From Acholoe squamosa (Eukaryota > Annelida > Polychaeta > Phyllodocida > Polynoidae), in the NCBI GenBank assembly GCA_949317995.1, contig OX439044.1, forward strand, positions 10,449,141-10,513,140: a stretch of DNA of 64,000 nucleotides. Reading direction: 5' to 3'. The position numbers and the translations under genes were made by a program. Of this stretch, positions 1 through 9,658 are shown piece after piece. Numbering within the stretch: the stretch's first letter is position 1; each line of letters opens with the position of its first letter. The notes beneath the pieces are model-generated. The model searched no databases. It was not told the DNA's origin and worked only from the letters and a program-made list of their open reading frames with translations.

Positions 1-182
1 TCTAAAGGTGATCAGTCCCTAAATGCAACTGTACAGCATATACAAACCTGTATTGTTTGCTGTACGCTATCATGCACTATGGATATTGATTAGAACTACG
101 TAACATTGCTCCAGCTCTGTATTCCTCTCTATTGACTTTTTAAAGGTGGGCTATGGTGGATGCCTTCCTTTTCATATTCTAT

Positions 183-256
183 GGTCATCATGATGCACTA
201 ATGCAGTGTTTGTGAGCAGTCTCGCCACTGCTGCATCCATGCCAATCGGTATTCAT
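183..256. repeat. Fragment of the TTAA-site (piggyBac-like) MITE family
   Basis: This fragment carries the family's typical inner palindrome, in which GCATCATG-type and CACTAATGCAGTG segments face each other around a GAGCAGTCTCGCC core. Neither terminal TTAA nor a CCCTTTAA end is present, so the copy is truncated. The CACTGTAAAAAA element at 263-440 follows directly and may have interrupted it. Confidence 0.55.
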
Positions 257-262
257 AAACCC

Positions 263-440
263 CACTGTAAAAAAAACAATCACTGAAGTAACAGGGGAAT
301 CCTTGCCAGAGATCAGTATTGCCACCAGGAGCTTCTTGTGAAAACTACACTGGTTAACTGCAATATAACTACGGTGGTCCACCGTTCAGTTTTACGATGA
401 TCCCAGATAGATTCAACAGTGGTTGATTTTTTTTACAGTG
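263..440. mobile_element. CACTGTAAAAAA-family MITE, full-length
   Basis: This element starts CACTGTAAAAAAA and ends TTTTTTTTACAGTG, giving a short terminal inverted repeat. Its interior has the family landmarks seen in about ten copies here: ATCCTTGCCAGAGATC near one end and a GTTCAGTTTTAC-GATCCCAGATAGATTCAACAGT block near the other. CCC flanks both ends, although better copies elsewhere are flanked by TA. It is a non-coding, non-autonomous DNA transposon. A Tc1/mariner-type origin is plausible from the TA sites in other copies, but no transposase is present to confirm it. Confidence 0.7.
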
Positions 441-1285
441 CCCATATGGTGAGATTGCTGCATGAATCTATCCCATACAATGAAGTAGACCTGCTAGAGC
501 TGCATTCATACATCTCTCCTTATCATGTACTATAACATTATGGTTATGTAAATATAGCTGCAGTTATTGCTGTCTTATATGAGCTGTAGTCTGACGTGAT
601 AACACGTGCAGTACTATGTGTGTATAACAGTTGTTTGGGTATGCATGCTGGGCATGCCTGCTACCCCTGTATACACACACGCGCACCACCAGTCTATGGT
701 CCTGAGTCAGAGTCAATATTGTCCTAGTCAGGATGTTTCTCCTGACTGGAAAGCACAGGCAAAGATAACATTCTTACTTTCATTATTTCTTTTCTTTATC
801 TAAAGTAAAATCTTTTGTCATGGACAAAAGACTTGATTTGAGAAAAGAAAACGGCTTTGGAAATAGAATTCTGAGGCTCATCACTCAGTGAAAAACCAGG
901 CCAGCAATATCAAAACCTTAGCCAGTGTTGACATTACCAACCATCATGCCCCATATTGGTCCGTATAAGGCCTAAAAGAAAGTCGTGTTCAGGTAACGGG
1001 GTCGAAAACAATTAGGGTAGGTATGTAGGAAGATGTTATTTTATTTTGGAGAACAAAGATAAAGGCTGCTTGTGAATTTCCGGACCTATGCGATGAGGAT
1101 TTGACATGTGTGGTGGTAAAACCTTACACATCTTGATAAGTGCCAAAACATCGGATTCTTAACCCAAAATGCCCATAAAAAGGTTAGGGCAGGGCCAAAA
1201 ATTAGGGTAGGTAGCGTAACGTGAACACAAAACTTGTTTTTAGGCCTAGAAAGCACCCAGACGCTTATTGATTTCAATTAGTCTA
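441..1285. other. Intergenic or intronic, no gene seen
   Basis: I find no credible exon, RNA gene or bounded repeat here. The open frames are short and lack family motifs. Two small segments (about 1005-1025 and 1195-1215) share an AATTAGGGTAGGTA word and may be remains of one repeat. Confidence 0.5.
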
Positions 1286-1405
1286 CACCCCCGGCCCTTA
1301 TTCAAGACTAAGGATTATAGTCTATTTTAAAATTTCAATATCGCTCTACCCCCAGCACCTTATATTTAAGATCAGCGCTTATTCAAGACCCGGCGCTTAT
1401 GGTAT
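1286..1405. repeat. Degenerate GCTTATTCAAGACCCGG tandem repeat
   Basis: The phrases CGGCCCTTATTCAAGAC, CAGCGCTTATTCAAGACC and CGGCGCTTAT recur within about 120 bp. The same wording occurs at about 42561-42700 (GCTTATTTGAGACCCGG). It reads as a dispersed, decayed minisatellite or MITE interior. Nothing coding is visible. Confidence 0.5.
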
Positions 1406-1498
1406 ATGTAACATCTGCTGTGGTATTTTCTGTCATATCTATGGGCCCTAGAGGTGAGCTAGGGTTAGAGACCTTGAGATGTCAGTTTCAGTGGCGGA

Positions 1499-1655
1499 TT
1501 TAGAAGGGGGCGCGGGAGCACGGGCATCCCCTTTTTCCCAGTACTTAAGAGTTTAATTACATATTTTGGACCCCAAAATTTGCTCAAAAATAGGGGGTGC
1601 GCCCCCTCCTTTTGGGCCATGCCCCCTCCTTTTCCAGATCGTAGATCCGCTACTG
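1499..1655. mobile_element. hAT-like MITE (CAGTGGCGGAT ends)
   Basis: It starts CAGTGGCGGATTTAGAAGG and ends in the inverted form GATCCGCTACTG. Subterminal runs are G-rich on one side and C-rich on the other. CAGNGGCG termini are typical of hAT superfamily non-autonomous elements. The flanks give no clear 8-bp duplication, so this copy is old. It is 157 bp and non-coding. Related copies lie at 38784-38944, about 39021-39079, 53727-53860, 57732-58980 and 60355-60504. Confidence 0.7.
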
Positions 1656-1964
1656 TGTTTGGCAAACCAGGTTGTCAGCAGTGATGACTTAGCACTCTGG
1701 GTTGCCAGTGTTGTATGGGGATGGATTCTTCTTTATTTCATATTGAAAGGAGTGGAATACGGACGTGCCATAGACTCAACATGGGTGCTCCATATCTCAC
1801 CCCCCCATGAGATAACCCTTGCTCGTATCTCACGGCCAGTAAAAGCATCTAAAATAACCATAAAACTTGTAAATAATAATCATTTTATGCCATTTTGAAA
1901 TAGTTTTGAATATTTCTGACCAAAATAACATGAAATAAATGCAAAGGTTCACTCGCGGCGTTGG

Positions 1965-2019
1965 GTCTGACCGGGTTATCTCATGAGGGGAAGCCTCATG
2001 AGATAACCCTCAGTCAGAC
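1965..2019. repeat. Hairpin H1 (GTCTGAC...GTCAGAC stem)
   Basis: The arms, about 25 bp each (GGGTTATCTCATGAGG core), fold on a tiny GGAAGC-type apex. It belongs to the set of hairpins that share GC-rich apexes but differ in stem sequence. A second partial arm (CATGAGATAACCC) lies upstream at about 1808-1820. Confidence 0.7.
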
Positions 2020-2029
2020 TAGCCTATTT

Positions 2030-2832
2030 ACTGTTGAAGGAATGCATGGTGCACCATGTTCATTCATCTTCATAATGCATGAATGCACCCATGCTGAGTA
2101 ACTTGTGCAAGCTATATTTGAAGTCCTGAATGGTCGGCATAATGCACTAATGCAACGCTGGCAGGAAGATCTGCCAACATTGCATTAGGTGAGGCTCCAC
2201 TACGCAATTTTTTGGTACATTCTCACCTAATTCTATCCCTATAGTGCCTGAGGTGTAGGGTGTTGACATTCCTATATTGTAAACATGAGATTCAAAATTG
2301 TAAACATGAGATTTCAGGGATTATTTTATGGGTGATCTCTCTCCTTGTGTGCCATATTTACCAACTAACCTGCACCGGCACAGACTCTGTGATTGGGTGG
2401 GAGTTCAATATGTAAACATCAACACAGCAAAATATAAATAACAACACAGCAGTCACACAGATCGCAGGGTCTTGTACTGTAAAAATCAAACCTGTCTCAT
2501 ATTGAGTTGCAGAGAGTCATCAGTGTGAAAGTCTGCAATATTTACATTAGGTCAACTTGATTTAGTAAACAAAAACATCTTTTGGCAACAAAAATGTGCC
2601 TGAGATTGTACACAAAGCCTTCCCCACATAAACAAAAAGCTCTCTCAATCTTCTATTTACACCTTGAAATAATAACAAATACCACTCTATAATCTGTGTT
2701 TGTGTCTGCTTTTGTGAGAATAGCTCCGATTTTCCGCAAAAATCGCGTAGTGGAGCCTCACCTATTGGTGCATCATGACCACTAGGAAACTGAATCTTGA
2801 GGCATCATGAGTTCCCTTAAAAGGTTGAAATG
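2030..2832. mobile_element. Old TTAA-site MITE interrupted by a second element
   Basis: The outer sequence has the family's palindromic interior (GCATGAATGCA, GCACTAATGCAACGCTGGCA, GGTGCATCATGACC) and ends near CTTAAAAGGTTGAA. It is split by the 577-bp element at 2187-2763. Removing the insert restores the expected TTGCATTGGTGCATCATGACC order. Its ends are decayed, so its limits are approximate. Confidence 0.55.
2187..2763. mobile_element. Nested MITE with AGGTGAGGCTCCACTACGC TIRs
   Basis: It starts AGGTGAGGCTCCACTACGC and ends with the inverted GCGTAGTGGAGCCTCACCT, a near-perfect TIR of about 19 bp with further subterminal symmetry. ATT flanks both sides, suggesting a 3-bp target duplication. 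The interior is AT-rich and non-coding. It sits inside the older MITE at 2030-2832 and is therefore younger. A PIF/Harbinger-type origin would fit a 3-bp duplication but is not proven. Confidence 0.7.
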
Positions 2833-2994
2833 AGAAATATATTTCTGAGAATCGGTATTTAATTTTTTCCTGTTAGGGAGAGCTCTGCTAGTTGTCCTGT
2901 ATCTTATATATTCTGTGCCACTCCTCTCTCTGCGCAGCCACAGCATCAGATTGTAGATGTAGAGCAAGATTGTGGGAAGCCAACTTGGTCCAGA

Positions 2995-3216
2995 ATTACC
3001 CCAGCATCCACACTGGTACAAGAAGTCTCAGTGAAAATATCGACAGATCGCTGGCAGCTTTGGGACAAAGATTTCGCCACTAATTTTACTTTTTTACAGT
3101 GTGTCATACAAGGAATCTCTTATAGTAATGGCAGAAGAATTGTCCAAAGGTTGCAGGAGAACCATTGTTATTCATTCCTATGACATTTCTTTTTACTGTG
3201 CGCTCTACATCATTAT
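2995..3216. repeat. Two fragments of the CACTGTAAAAAA MITE family
   Basis: The first piece (about 2995-3101) matches the family's end: GACAGATCGCTGGCAGC, TTTGGGACAAAGATTTCGCC, then TTTTTTACAGTG. The second (about 3107-3216) repeats ACAAGGAATCTCTTATAG and ends TTTTTACTGTG. Both lack the opposite terminus. Confidence 0.6.
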
Positions 3217-4021
3217 CATTTGATAAGAGAATAGAAAAATACTATGCCGTGGAAGTTACAGGGAATCTGATATAATGGCAACCTAGGTTCCTCATGGGTC
3301 GATACCAAGCATCATATTCGCAAAGATTTCAAATAACAACCAATTAGTGGCCCTCTTTCAATACAAGTGGTTGTGCATATAGTTGATCAAGAGTAGATAG
3401 GATTAAAACAAGGCCATCCTGTATAATAAATGTTGTTAGAATAAGTTCATGAAGATTCCTTGTATCCATCATTGTAGAAACTGCACTGCTTCAGGCCAAA
3501 TAAAAAAAAAGGTTTTTTTTTCTCTCTTTTTGAGCTGTTACTGGAAACACACCTTTTATTTTTCTTGGCCTCACTGCAATACAATTAATATGGTTCAATG
3601 TCCAGCGTTACAAGGATTGATGGTAGATTACACAATTATTCCTTAAAGTGTGCTGGGCGTGTATGTTAGTGTAGCAGGCGTAGCAGGAGCAGAAGGAAAA
3701 TAAAGACAGGAAAAAAATCTATTACAGCGGACATATACTGGTAGTACTAAATGGAGGGTGGTGTGTTGGGAAACACTTTAGGGAAAAAAACCTTTCTCTA
3801 TCACCCCCAAGATGACTCCCCGAGATAAAAAGACATGTGCAGAGTAAATCAGACTTATTCCAAACAGTCATTGAGAGTATCATCTATTTTACTTAATTAG
3901 CTTTCCTCCTAGGTAGCAGTAATGACACTACTTCATTACCCACCTGTGCACCAATCTTCTCTCATAATAGCCCTGTCAAAAAGATGGACAGTTGCTGCTG
4001 CTGATGCTGCTGCAAATGAGG
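3217..4021. other. No gene seen; short MITE-end fragment at about 3500-3570
   Basis: The sequence around 3500-3570 (AAAAAAAAAGGTTTTTTTT ... GTTACTGGAAACACACCTTTT) matches the end of the element at 48858-49203. The rest has no recognisable exon or bounded repeat. Confidence 0.45.
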
Positions 4022-4265
4022 TTAACCCTTTAAAGGCTGCTGGTGCAGGAGTGCATCATGCCCATTGGTCAGCATTATGCACCAATGAAGTGCTGGCGAG
4101 ACTGCTCGCCAGCACTTCATTGGAGCATCATGCTGACCCTACGGGGTTGATATATTCCCGGAGGGTCGTCATGATGCTCCAATGAAGTGCTGGCGAGCAG
4201 TCTCGCCAGCACTTCATTGGTGCATCATGACGACCAAAGGACATCAGCGGCATTTAAAGGGTTAA
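4022..4265. mobile_element. Complete TTAA-site (piggyBac-like) MITE, 244 bp
   Basis: TTAA bounds it on both sides, with ends CCCTTTAAAGGC and GCATTTAAAGGG. CCC-type ends at duplicated TTAA are the hallmark of piggyBac-class transposition (known of the family; the transposase is not here). Inside, two palindromes are stacked. Each pairs AGTGCTGGCGAG with CTCGCCAGCACTTCATTG, and they are joined by a CCGGAGGGTCG-type centre. The whole unit could fold into a branched cruciform. It is the best-preserved member here and useful as the reference copy. Confidence 0.85.
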
Positions 4266-4352
4266 CCCTTTAGTTGCCACACAGTGCTCAGCCCTTTGGC
4301 GTCCTACTAACGCTCTGTGTGACTGGACCACAAGAAATAGTCACATAGGCTA

Positions 4353-4593
4353 CACTGTAAAAAAAAATAAAATTGTTGACATAGTGGTGAAATCTTTGTC
4401 CTAAAGTTGCCAGAGATCCATTGTTTTTTCATGGAGATCCCTTGTAAGACCCCTTAATTCAAATTGTACCCCATACTGCCATCTAGGGCTTTCTTGTAGA
4501 AACTATTCTACTGCACTGCAACACGAATACAGTGGTTCTCTGTTCAGTTTTACAAGGATCCCAGGTAGATTCAAACAGTTATTTTCTCCAGTG
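4353..4593. mobile_element. CACTGTAAAAAA-family MITE, full-length, TA-flanked
   Basis: It begins CACTGTAAAAAAAAATAA and ends TTATTTTCTCCAGTG, with TA on both flanks. The interior shows the ordered family landmarks: TCCTAAAGTTGCCAGAGATCC, CATGGAGATCCCTTGTA, a GTTCAGTTTTACAAGGATCC block and ATTCAAACAGTTATT. It is non-coding and among the most complete copies. Confidence 0.75.
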
Positions 4594-4803
4594 TACAAGC
4601 ATGACTGTAGTTGGTTCTGGCAACATACACCAGTAAGTGGTGAAAAGTTGTCCCTGGAAGTAGATGTTATTCAGAGGCCCATTTTTACGATTTTTACCTC
4701 AAAATTTAAAATGGCGAGACCCACTGGGCGTCCATATTAAGCCCAATAGTGTTCTTCTTGTAGAACTCATATAGAACTATGCTGGGGAATGCCGTCCTGA
4801 GCC

Positions 4804-5048
4804 TTAACCCTTTAAGGGCTGGTAAGGAGTGCATCATGCCCATAGGTTGGCATGATGCACCAATAAAGTGCTGGAGACTGCTCGCCAGCACTTCGTTGGA
4901 GCATCATGTTGACCCTCCGGGAATGCATCAACCCCATCGGGTAGGCATGAATGTAGGTCTGGCAAGTTACTCGACAGGGCTACATTCATGCATCATGACG
5001 ACCAATGGGCCTAATGGATTAATGTATCAGCAGCACCTAAAGGGTTAA
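4804..5048. mobile_element. Complete TTAA-site (piggyBac-like) MITE, 245 bp
   Basis: TTAA plus CCCTTTAAGGGC at the left and CCTAAAGGG plus TTAA at the right define the ends. One inner palindrome is of the GTGCTGG-AGACTGCTCGCCAGCAC type. The other uses the GGCAAGTTACTCGACAGGGCTACATTCATGCATCATG variant also found at 21726, 22815 and 36220. The variant shows that the family has at least two interior subtypes that mix within single copies. Confidence 0.8.
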
Positions 5049-5404
5049 GGCCTCATGTATTACTACAAGGGTAGGGCAGAGACAGAGGTTGAAGGATTAC
5101 TGAGGGAGCTAGGGTGTATGTCTCAAGTAACTGACCGTAACAGATCACAAATGTCCCTTATCATTCTGCAGGGAGAATTGATTGCAATGCAAGAAGGCAA
5201 TACAGAGAAGGAGATAATTGTAGATGGATGGGTGGGAGATTCTGTATGTATTGATATTACATCAGTCATTATGGTTTGAAGCAGATTGTCCAGTGGGCGC
5301 GGCCATTGCTGAAGCTAGTAACCAGTGGTCATCACTGATAATTACAGCTATCATATGGGTACCATCGAGATCTGCACTTAATAGTTGGGATTGCTTTGTT
5401 TGCT

Positions 5405-6015
5405 GATCATTAAACCACTGGTTCCACAGGCATAACCTGGTCGGATTTAGCACTAATCAGACCGATTTTATTCTATAGTTTTTTGTTATATCATGGTTGT
5501 ATTTGCATATTTTTGAATTCAAGTTTATTGATACAAGGATTTCAAGTAAGCGCTGCTATAAAGAACGATGATGACACTTGAACAAAACACAAGTTTGACA
5601 GTGAGTTGACAAAAAATTTGTCAGCCATTTCTAGCTTTTACATACCAAATCTTACGACATGACTGGAAGGAACCATGATATAAAGACAATATGTAAGCTT
5701 TATTGGTGAACTCGTTGATTTCAGCCACTGGATACAATCCACTCGGGCTTCGCCCTCGTGCATTGTATCCGTGGCTGAAATCAACTCATTCATCAATAAA
5801 GCTTACTTATCCTCTAAATATATCGTAAATCATCGGATTAGGGCTATTCCGACCGATTTTATGCCATGGAACCAGCACTTAATCCCGCTAAAGAGCTGGT
5901 TCCACTGCATCGGTTGTGTCCATTTTTTGCTAATCTGTTAATTTTCTTTGATACATTTGCTATATAAAAATCAGTCGGATTGACAAAAAATAGACCCGAC
6001 TGACGTCGTGAAGCC
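5405..6015. mobile_element. Palindromic element, GTTCCACNG / TCGGATTAGC family (copy 1)
   Basis: Inverted GTTCCAC-CTGGTCGGATTAGC-like and CCGACCGATTTTATGCCATGGAACCAGCACTT segments repeat across this stretch, with a further inverted copy (GAGCTGGTTCCACTGCATCGG). The same words recur at 27665-28125. Hairpin H2 (5693-5806) sits inside. The limits are approximate because the ends are not crisp. No coding content. Confidence 0.5.
5693..5806. repeat. Hairpin H2 with ACTCGGGCTTCGCCCTCGTG apex
   Basis: The arms run from GTAAGCTTTATTG to CAATAAAGCTTAC, roughly 48 bp each with about four mismatches. The apex is itself a mini-hairpin, GGGC-TTC-GCCC, flanked by CTC and CTCG. The stem matches no other stem in the window, while the apex resembles those of H8 and H10. 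Confidence 0.85.
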
Positions 6016-6099
6016 AACCCTTTTGTCGGTATATAGTTACCTGACTCCTCGAGACGCGACGGGGACATGTGTGGCATTTTCTTTAAAATAACTGTGGTC

Positions 6100-6330
6100 C
6101 TTTGCACGGATGGTGAAGATAACTTCAGATGATAAAGATAAGGAAAGGAAACTGAAGATATCTTTGGAAATTTTAAGATATCTTGAGAACTGTTATCTCT
6201 AACCTATCTTTTCAAGGATATTATTGCAAATGTATGACAAATAATGCCAGCGTCTATAGAAATGAAATTCTGAAGATATCCATGAAGATATCTTCTGTGT
6301 CATCTTCATTTCTGCCTATCTTTAGTGAAG
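6100..6330. repeat. GAAGATATCTT-rich repeat segment
   Basis: GAAGATAACTTC, GAAGATATC, AAGATATCTTGAG and GAAGATATCTTC recur in both orientations, so this stretch is a set of short inverted repeats. It resembles a decayed foldback MITE. The ends are unclear and no coding signal is visible. Confidence 0.4.
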
Positions 6331-6770
6331 ATACCTCGCCGCCCTTGCAAAAGACCACTGATGACATATGGAACCTAATGATAAGGTCAGGGTGATAGTT
6401 GTCTTGATGGCCTAGTGAGAAAGTGGAGGACATGGTAGCGTCATGAGGTATAGACCTTCTTGAGATTGACAGACAGCTTTGGGCCACATTCTGACTCCAG
6501 GGCTTCTTTACCAATGTCATACAACTCGATCTATTCAAATAGTGCCATATTAAAGCACCATGCACACAATTATGGTCAATAGGGCTTATTTCTTAAATAC
6601 TATGTCTGCATCCTTCTAGTCATACCAAAAGTCCCATACGAACAGCCAGTGCATTTGCAGTTATAGAGTTGTGTACAATCGTAGGATCTTAAGAATTATA
6701 CTCCACCTGGCTCTGCACCCTATCGTCCCTACTATAGGTTTATTTCCATATTCTACAGTTTGGGGGCCAA

Positions 6771-6895
6771 CAGCAGGTTTTATGAATTAGGTCAGTTCTA
6801 TCAGGAGGTTTTGTGAATTAAGTCAGATCTGGGAGGAGGTTTTGTGAAATAGGCCAAGCGTAGCAGGAGGTTTTATGAATAAGGTCATTTTTGAA
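6771..6895 (+). repeat. Four-unit tandem repeat, about 32 bp
   Basis: Four successive units carry AGGAGGTTTTGTGAATTAGGTCA with small changes between units. It is a short minisatellite with no coding potential. Confidence 0.7.
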
Positions 6896-6934
6896 CAGCA
6901 GATGCAATTCTTGGGAAAATTCTGTCCCATATGG

Positions 6935-7008
6935 GATTTGTACCCACACACCAGACAGTGCTGTGATACTGAGTCTCATGTGCTAACCATTACACCATGA
7001 GTCCTCAG
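6935..7008 (-). tRNA. tRNA-like relic (SINE head or tRNA pseudogene)
   Basis: Read on the minus strand, it opens with an A-box-like CATGGTGTAATGGTTAGCA and has a B-box-like GGTACAAATCCC. The acceptor and anticodon stems pair poorly, so this is not a functional tRNA. A tRNA-derived SINE head is the likeliest source. Confidence 0.5.
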
Positions 7009-7112
7009 CTGATACTGTGGGTGTTAGAACATCTACTGAAGGGCAATATGCTACTTCTATGACTGAGTAATCAATTATAGATAAACAGGGTGATTTCACT
7101 TTGAAAGTTTGA

Positions 7113-7185
7113 CTGGACAATCTAGTGTAGTGGTTAAGGCCTGGGATTAGAAATCTAGACCACACAGGTTCAAACCGCTGGTGTG
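7113..7185 (+). tRNA. tRNA-like relic (SINE head)
   Basis: The A-box-like TAGTGTAGTGGTTAAGGC and B-box-like GGTTCAAACCG lie at tRNA spacing with an intervening anticodon-arm-like stretch. No convincing cloverleaf forms. It is one of three tRNA-like segments within 500 bp, the other two on the opposite strand. Confidence 0.5.
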
Positions 7186-7289
7186 ATTTTGTTTTATTCT
7201 CAGTTGCCCACTGTGATTTTTGCAACAAATTCTAAAAATAATGTATTATAATGAACATTCTCTGATTGCCAAAATGATAAAGGGGGGCT

Positions 7290-7307
7290 TCAGGGGGGGG
7301 GGGGGGG
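7290..7307. repeat. Long poly-G tract
   Basis: An uninterrupted run of roughly 17 G closes a GGGGGGCTTCAGG stretch. Such tracts are length-unstable and prone to G-quadruplex folding. The exact length may be an assembly estimate. Confidence 0.8.
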
Positions 7308-7362
7308 GCTTTTACAAAGACTCCTTTTACCTTGTATGTGTAAGTTAAAAACACTTTCCTCA

Positions 7363-7430
7363 TTCAGTCTTGAACCCACATTCTGTGATTCAAAGTCAGA
7401 CATGCTAACCATTATACTATTGAGACTGCT
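7363..7430 (-). tRNA. tRNA-Gln(TTG)-like relic
   Basis: On the minus strand the A-box region AGTATAATGGTTAGCATG, the anticodon arm CTGACTTTGAATCACAG and the B-box GTGGGTTCAAGAC resemble tRNA-Gln with a TTG anticodon. The T stem and acceptor stem are mispaired, so it is a pseudogene or SINE head. Confidence 0.5.
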
Positions 7431-7988
7431 GGTGATTGTAGACTGGAACACCATATATATTTATCATAGTTTTGTATCACAGCCAGTGTAGAAGATTCAA
7501 ATCATCTTCTAGGCCTCTACAGTTGATGTCAAAATATGCTTATATTTATGGTTTTACTGTTACATAAACTTCAGTGGATGGAGTATAAGTCAGAAAACTT
7601 CGCCTCAGAGTTTTTTTTGGCAAAACCTCCAGCTCTAAGGAGGTTTTCCATTACTTAACTTCCTGATAGAGTGAACAGACAGGGAGCCTCAAGCTCCACA
7701 GACACCAGTAGGGTGTTTCTATAGTGGGTTTGAATGGCCTCATGAATTTGCATAAGCAAAATAATAAATAAATAAAAAGAAATCGCTCAGTCTGCGCTAA
7801 TCACGTTGTGTTAGTTTACATGGATGATGTCATTCAAATGTGAAAAAGAGGGATTTCTTTTATTGATAAACAGTGTTTATCATCGTCAGCCAAAAGATAT
7901 AAGTAGAAGAAAAGGAAATATCTAGAAACGTGAAAGATGCACATACAAAGGAGAACATAGTGCAAAGGTATTATCTAAAGTCGCAATA
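7431..7988. other. No gene seen
   Basis: This AT-rich stretch has only short open frames. It contains AAATAAATAAA runs and no recognisable exon or bounded repeat. Confidence 0.45.
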
Positions 7989-7996
7989 GTGATCTT

Positions 7997-8496
7997 CCCG
8001 GCCCCTGCATTCTATATGTAGTATGTACACCACCTGCGTTCAGTCTTTCAAAAAAGTGCCCCATTTCCATGGAATTTTATGCAAAAAAGACCCCTTTTTT
8101 GTGGGAAAACGTTGACTTTTCAAGGTAGAAAAACACCCCTTTTTCTCACAAAATGCTGACATTATTTTTAGCCCCCCCCCCAATTTCCCATTTTGAAAAT
8201 AATTTGAGATATTTTCTCAATTAAACAGCATAAATTTTATACCTGTGTGTGAATATTTATTGGTAAAATAAAGGAGGGAAATCCTCTAAACTACAGAAGC
8301 ATCCATGTTCTTCAAATTCCATGGAATCAGCCCATAAAAACACCCCATTTTTCTCTAAACCATGGAGGTTATTTGAGAAAAATCCCCCCTTTTTCTTGAT
8401 TCCAGGGACATTGGAATGAGATGGAAAATCACTCTTTCCCCCTGCTTTTGGGAACGCAGGTGGTGTACTTCTACCATAGAAAGTGCAGGGGCCGGG
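7997..8496. mobile_element. 500-bp non-autonomous element with 8-bp target duplication
   Basis: The ends are CCCGGCCCCTGCATTCTA and the matching inverted TAGAAAGTGCAGGGGCCGGG. An inner inverted pair, GTACACCACCTGCGTTC and GAACGCAGGTGGTGTAC, extends the TIR to nearly 50 bp. GTGATCTT lies immediately outside both ends as a perfect 8-bp target duplication, the signature of hAT-class or Merlin-class insertion. The interior has repeated CCCCATTT / CCCCCTTTTT words and no coding frame. Perfect duplications suggest a comparatively recent insertion. Confidence 0.8.
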
Positions 8497-8559
8497 GTGA
8501 TCTTACAGAATTAGCAGTAGGTTTTATAGAAATTAAGGTTGTTTGCTACCATTTAACCT

Positions 8560-8760
8560 AGATTTACAGATAGAAACAGGCCCCTGTGTACATTCCCCAT
8601 CCTCCCTTAGATTGGGAACTAATTCTTTTGGAGGTGCTATTCCCAAAACGGAACTGACTGACCTCAGGGAATCAACTCCCTGTTGGGTTGCCAAAAGATG
8701 ATTGGCCATAGAAGTGGTGGGCAATTAATGAATGCTTCCCAATTGAGAACTGGAGGGCAT
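8560..8760. repeat. Left arm of a GGGAATTGACTCCC-type inverted repeat
   Basis: This 200-bp stretch (CTATTCCCAAAACGGAACTGACTGACCTCAGGGAATCAACTCCCTGTTGGGTTGCCAAAAGAT in sequence terms, shown by its key words GGAACTGACTGACC and CCTGTTGGGTTGCC) reappears inverted at 9240-9400. The segment between includes a CCCACTACG-family element. It is probably a foldback element with a later insertion. Confidence 0.6.
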
Positions 8761-8775
8761 TTTTGAAGATAGTAG

Positions 8776-8990
8776 GCGATGCACTACGACTGCTCTGTAC
8801 GATCAGCACTTAATGTAGTAATTACATAGGGTTTGGTAGGGCAGTCGTACCAGTGTAATCATAAGTGACCACAAGATTCATGGCTGTATTGGCAATATAT
8901 TGAGTTATCCCACTACGATCTGAAGGGGGTCTAGTTGTACCATCTTGAGAAATGCCTTCCCGGTCAGTTCCTGGCTAGTTCACTCCTCTA
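8776..8990. mobile_element. CCCACTACG-family MITE (copy 1)
   Basis: It contains GCACTACGACTGCTC, GGTTTGGTAGGGCAGTCGTACCAG and CCCACTACGATCTG, followed by ACCATCTTGAGAAATGCC. The same ordered phrases, inverted, occur at 24964-25290. No coding content. Confidence 0.55.
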
Positions 8991-9239
8991 GTCTCCTGGA
9001 GGCTGTTGCGAAAAGATTTGGAATTCAAGTCTCACTGTAACTAATGCATCTTCCAGTTCCTCCCGATTCTCCACCCAGGGAGACCAATTCCCACCTTGTA
9101 TACTGTAATGGAATTGACTTACTCTGAATTAGACTGCATTGCAAAAAGTTGAGGAACTGGTTCCATGATTAATTCCACCTGAATGCTTCCCATAGTTGAA
9201 AGGCCAGGGAATTGAAGAAAGGAACTGTCTGGGAATTGG

Positions 9240-9400
9240 TTCTCGATTAGGAAGCATTCACCAGTTCCTGACCACTCCTAAACTACTTCTATGACCAATT
9301 ATCTTTTGGCAACCCAACAGGGAATTCATTCCCTGAGGTCAGTCAGTTCCATTTTGGGAATACCACCTCCGACAAAATTGTTTCCAAATCTTTTTGCAAT
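9240..9400. repeat. Right arm of the inverted repeat begun at 8560
   Basis: GCAACCCAACAGGGAATTC, CCTGAGGTCAGTCAG and TTCCATTTTGGGAAT mirror the 8560-8760 block. Identity is high in the central 100 bp and decays outwards. Confidence 0.6.
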
Positions 9401-9658
9401 AGCCTGCAGGCCTACCTACTATATGGGAAGAATCCAGGTGGAACCAGTCATGAAACAAGTTCCCCAGACCTTTCCAAACGCAGTCTTATTTAGAGAAACT
9501 TAATTCCATTGCAGTATAATGTGGGAATCGGTGTCTCAGTATGGAGGAATTGGAAGATGTGTTTGCTACAGTGAGAATCGAATTTTCAATCTTCTCGCAA
9601 TGGCCTCCAGTATGACTGGAAGGCTTCTGAGACTCACCGGTTTTGTGTAGTCACAGTA

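Noticed and set aside
7363-7430. Functional tRNA-Gln
   Set aside because: T-stem and acceptor-stem bases do not pair, so it is listed only as a tRNA-like relic.
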